8,418 bases of DNA, taken from contig NZ_JAFREL010000061.1 in NCBI RefSeq assembly GCF_017377655.1, positions 906-9,323 of the forward strand, in the 5' to 3' direction. The notes under the pieces were generated by a model that ran no database searches, was not told where the DNA came from, and saw nothing but the letters and a program-made list of their open reading frames with translations. Below are positions 8,104 through 8,418 of this stretch, one piece after another; the first letter of the stretch is position 1; every line of letters starts with the position of its first letter. The position numbers and the translations under genes were made by a program. Source of the stretch: Candidatus Enterococcus ferrettii. GTDB taxonomy: Bacteria; Bacillota; Bacilli; Lactobacillales; Enterococcaceae.

Positions 8104-8108
8104 TAAAA

Positions 8109-8116
8109 CCCCTCCT
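8109..8116 (-). promoter_or_regulatory. Ribosome binding site deciding the TTG start of the second SRR gene
   Basis: The minus-strand sequence AGGAGGGG ends just upstream of TTG at 8103; AGGAGG itself is 7 nt away. It is the only strong Shine-Dalgarno match near any in-frame start, and it rules against the upstream ATG codons at 8172 and 8145. Confidence 0.82.
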
Positions 8117-8154
8117 TTTTCACTTTTTCCCAGTTTATTACACATAATTGGAAA

Positions 8155-8211
8155 ATTATAAAATACTCCCAATATTGGGACGTTTTAAACAAACTGGTCA
8201 TTTACATGTAA
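8155..8211 (-). promoter_or_regulatory. Promoter/operator region of the second SRR gene with a perfect 14-bp palindrome
   Basis: A perfect -10 box, TATAAT (8160-8155), lies about 50 bp before the start codon. No good -35 box exists at 16-19 nt (the sequence there is ACGTCC or similar). Instead the perfect palindrome TCCCAATATTGGGA occupies 8167-8180, where the spacer should be, with TTTAAAACGT next to it and TTACAT at 8211-8206. The three blocks match 5163-5207 in inverted orientation. The arrangement suits a regulated promoter whose regulator binds the palindrome; whether it activates or represses cannot be told. Confidence 0.55.
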
Positions 8212-8248
8212 AATTACAAATATACTAGTTTTGTATGTGATAATAGTC

Positions 8249-8278
8249 TTGACTTTAGACAGCAATCTTATCTATACT
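8249..8278 (+). promoter_or_regulatory. Sigma-A-type promoter of tRNA-Ser
   Basis: TTGACT (8249-8254) and TATACT (8273-8278) are separated by 18 bp and lie directly upstream of the tRNA, placing the transcript start within about 10 nt of the mature 5' end. Both boxes are close to consensus, as expected for a constitutive tRNA promoter. Confidence 0.75.
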
Positions 8279-8290
8279 TAATTAAGTGTT

Positions 8291-8378
8291 GGGGAAGTAC
8301 TCAAGTGGCTGAAGAGGCGCCCCTGCTAAGGGTGTAGGTCGTTAACACGGCGCGAGGGTTCAAATCCCTCCTTCTCCG
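8291..8378 (+). tRNA. tRNA-Ser, anticodon GCU
   Basis: The cloverleaf folds completely. The acceptor stem is GGGGAAG (8291-8297) with CTTCTCC (8371-8377), including one G-U pair, and the discriminator is G8378. The D stem is CTC/GAG, and the anticodon stem CGCCC/GGGTG encloses loop CTGCTAA with anticodon GCT at 8325-8327. A long variable arm (8335-8353, stem GTCG/CGGC) is typical of class II serine tRNAs. The T arm is GAGGG-TTCAAAT-CCCTC. It reads AGU and AGC codons. The 3' CCA is not encoded (TAT follows). It is divergent from the SRR genes. The remaining 40 bp to the window edge are A/T-rich with no recognisable gene or clear terminator. Confidence 0.97.
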
Positions 8379-8418
8379 TATCTATTATTAATATTAATAA
8401 AAAAATCTTGAGGGAGCT

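Noticed and set aside
8104..8172. Longer start for the second SRR protein at ATG 8172 or ATG 8145.
   Set aside because: These codons lie in or next to the -10 box and palindrome, have no Shine-Dalgarno sequence, and would add 14-23 residues absent from the paralogue. TTG at 8103 has AGGAGG at the right distance.
5184..8190. Site-specific inversion of the second SRR gene by the 24-bp inverted repeats (phase variation).
   Set aside because: The repeats are imperfect (21 of 24), no invertase gene is present, and the better explanation is a shared regulatory site. It is kept only as an alternative under the first finding.
8291..8378. Integration (att) site of a mobile island at the tRNA 3' end.
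   Set aside because: No integrase and no second copy of the tRNA 3' end were seen in the window, so there is no direct evidence.

Overview
This window looks like part of the genome of a low-to-moderate GC Gram-positive bacterium, most likely a member of the Lactobacillales. The evidence is two tandem serine-rich repeat (SRR) surface glycoproteins with KxYKxGKxW-type signal peptides, AGGAGG-type ribosome binding sites, sigma-A-like promoters, and a beta-solenoid plus mucin-binding-like architecture known from lactobacilli, Weissella and enterococci. The genus cannot be fixed from this sequence.

Layout. Positions 1-5099 (minus strand) hold the N-terminal 1699 codons of a giant SRR adhesin that runs off the left edge still in frame. 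Its order is signal peptide, short serine-rich stretch, linker, pectate-lyase-like beta-solenoid, several immunoglobulin/mucin-binding-like modules, then a very long Ser-X dipeptide stalk. The stalk is built of three tandem-repeat classes (48, 162 and 132 bp). Its C-terminal anchor lies outside the window. Positions 5100-5367 are intergenic, with the first gene's leader, a conserved regulatory-looking element and a strong hairpin terminator for the second gene. Positions 5368-8103 (minus strand) hold a complete 911-residue SRR protein with the same export signal, a more degenerate serine-rich body with 99-residue and 18-residue repeats, and an unrecognised 206-residue C-terminal domain with no LPXTG motif or membrane anchor. 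Positions 8104-8290 are a divergent promoter region. Positions 8291-8378 (plus strand) hold tRNA-Ser(GCU).

How they fit together. Both proteins carry the signal that directs SRR glycoproteins to the accessory Sec system (SecA2/SecY2/Asp) after O-glycosylation by GtfA/GtfB-type enzymes. None of those genes is in the window; in related genomes they often lie next to the SRR gene, so the region left of position 1 is the place to look. The first protein looks like a cell-wall-anchored adhesin holding a glycan-binding tip on a glycosylated stalk. The second looks like a co-exported but unanchored partner. A three-block 45-bp element, containing CAATATTGGG, lies upstream of both genes but in opposite orientations. 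It is the most unusual non-coding signal here and suggests a shared regulator. No mobile element, CRISPR array or phage gene was seen.
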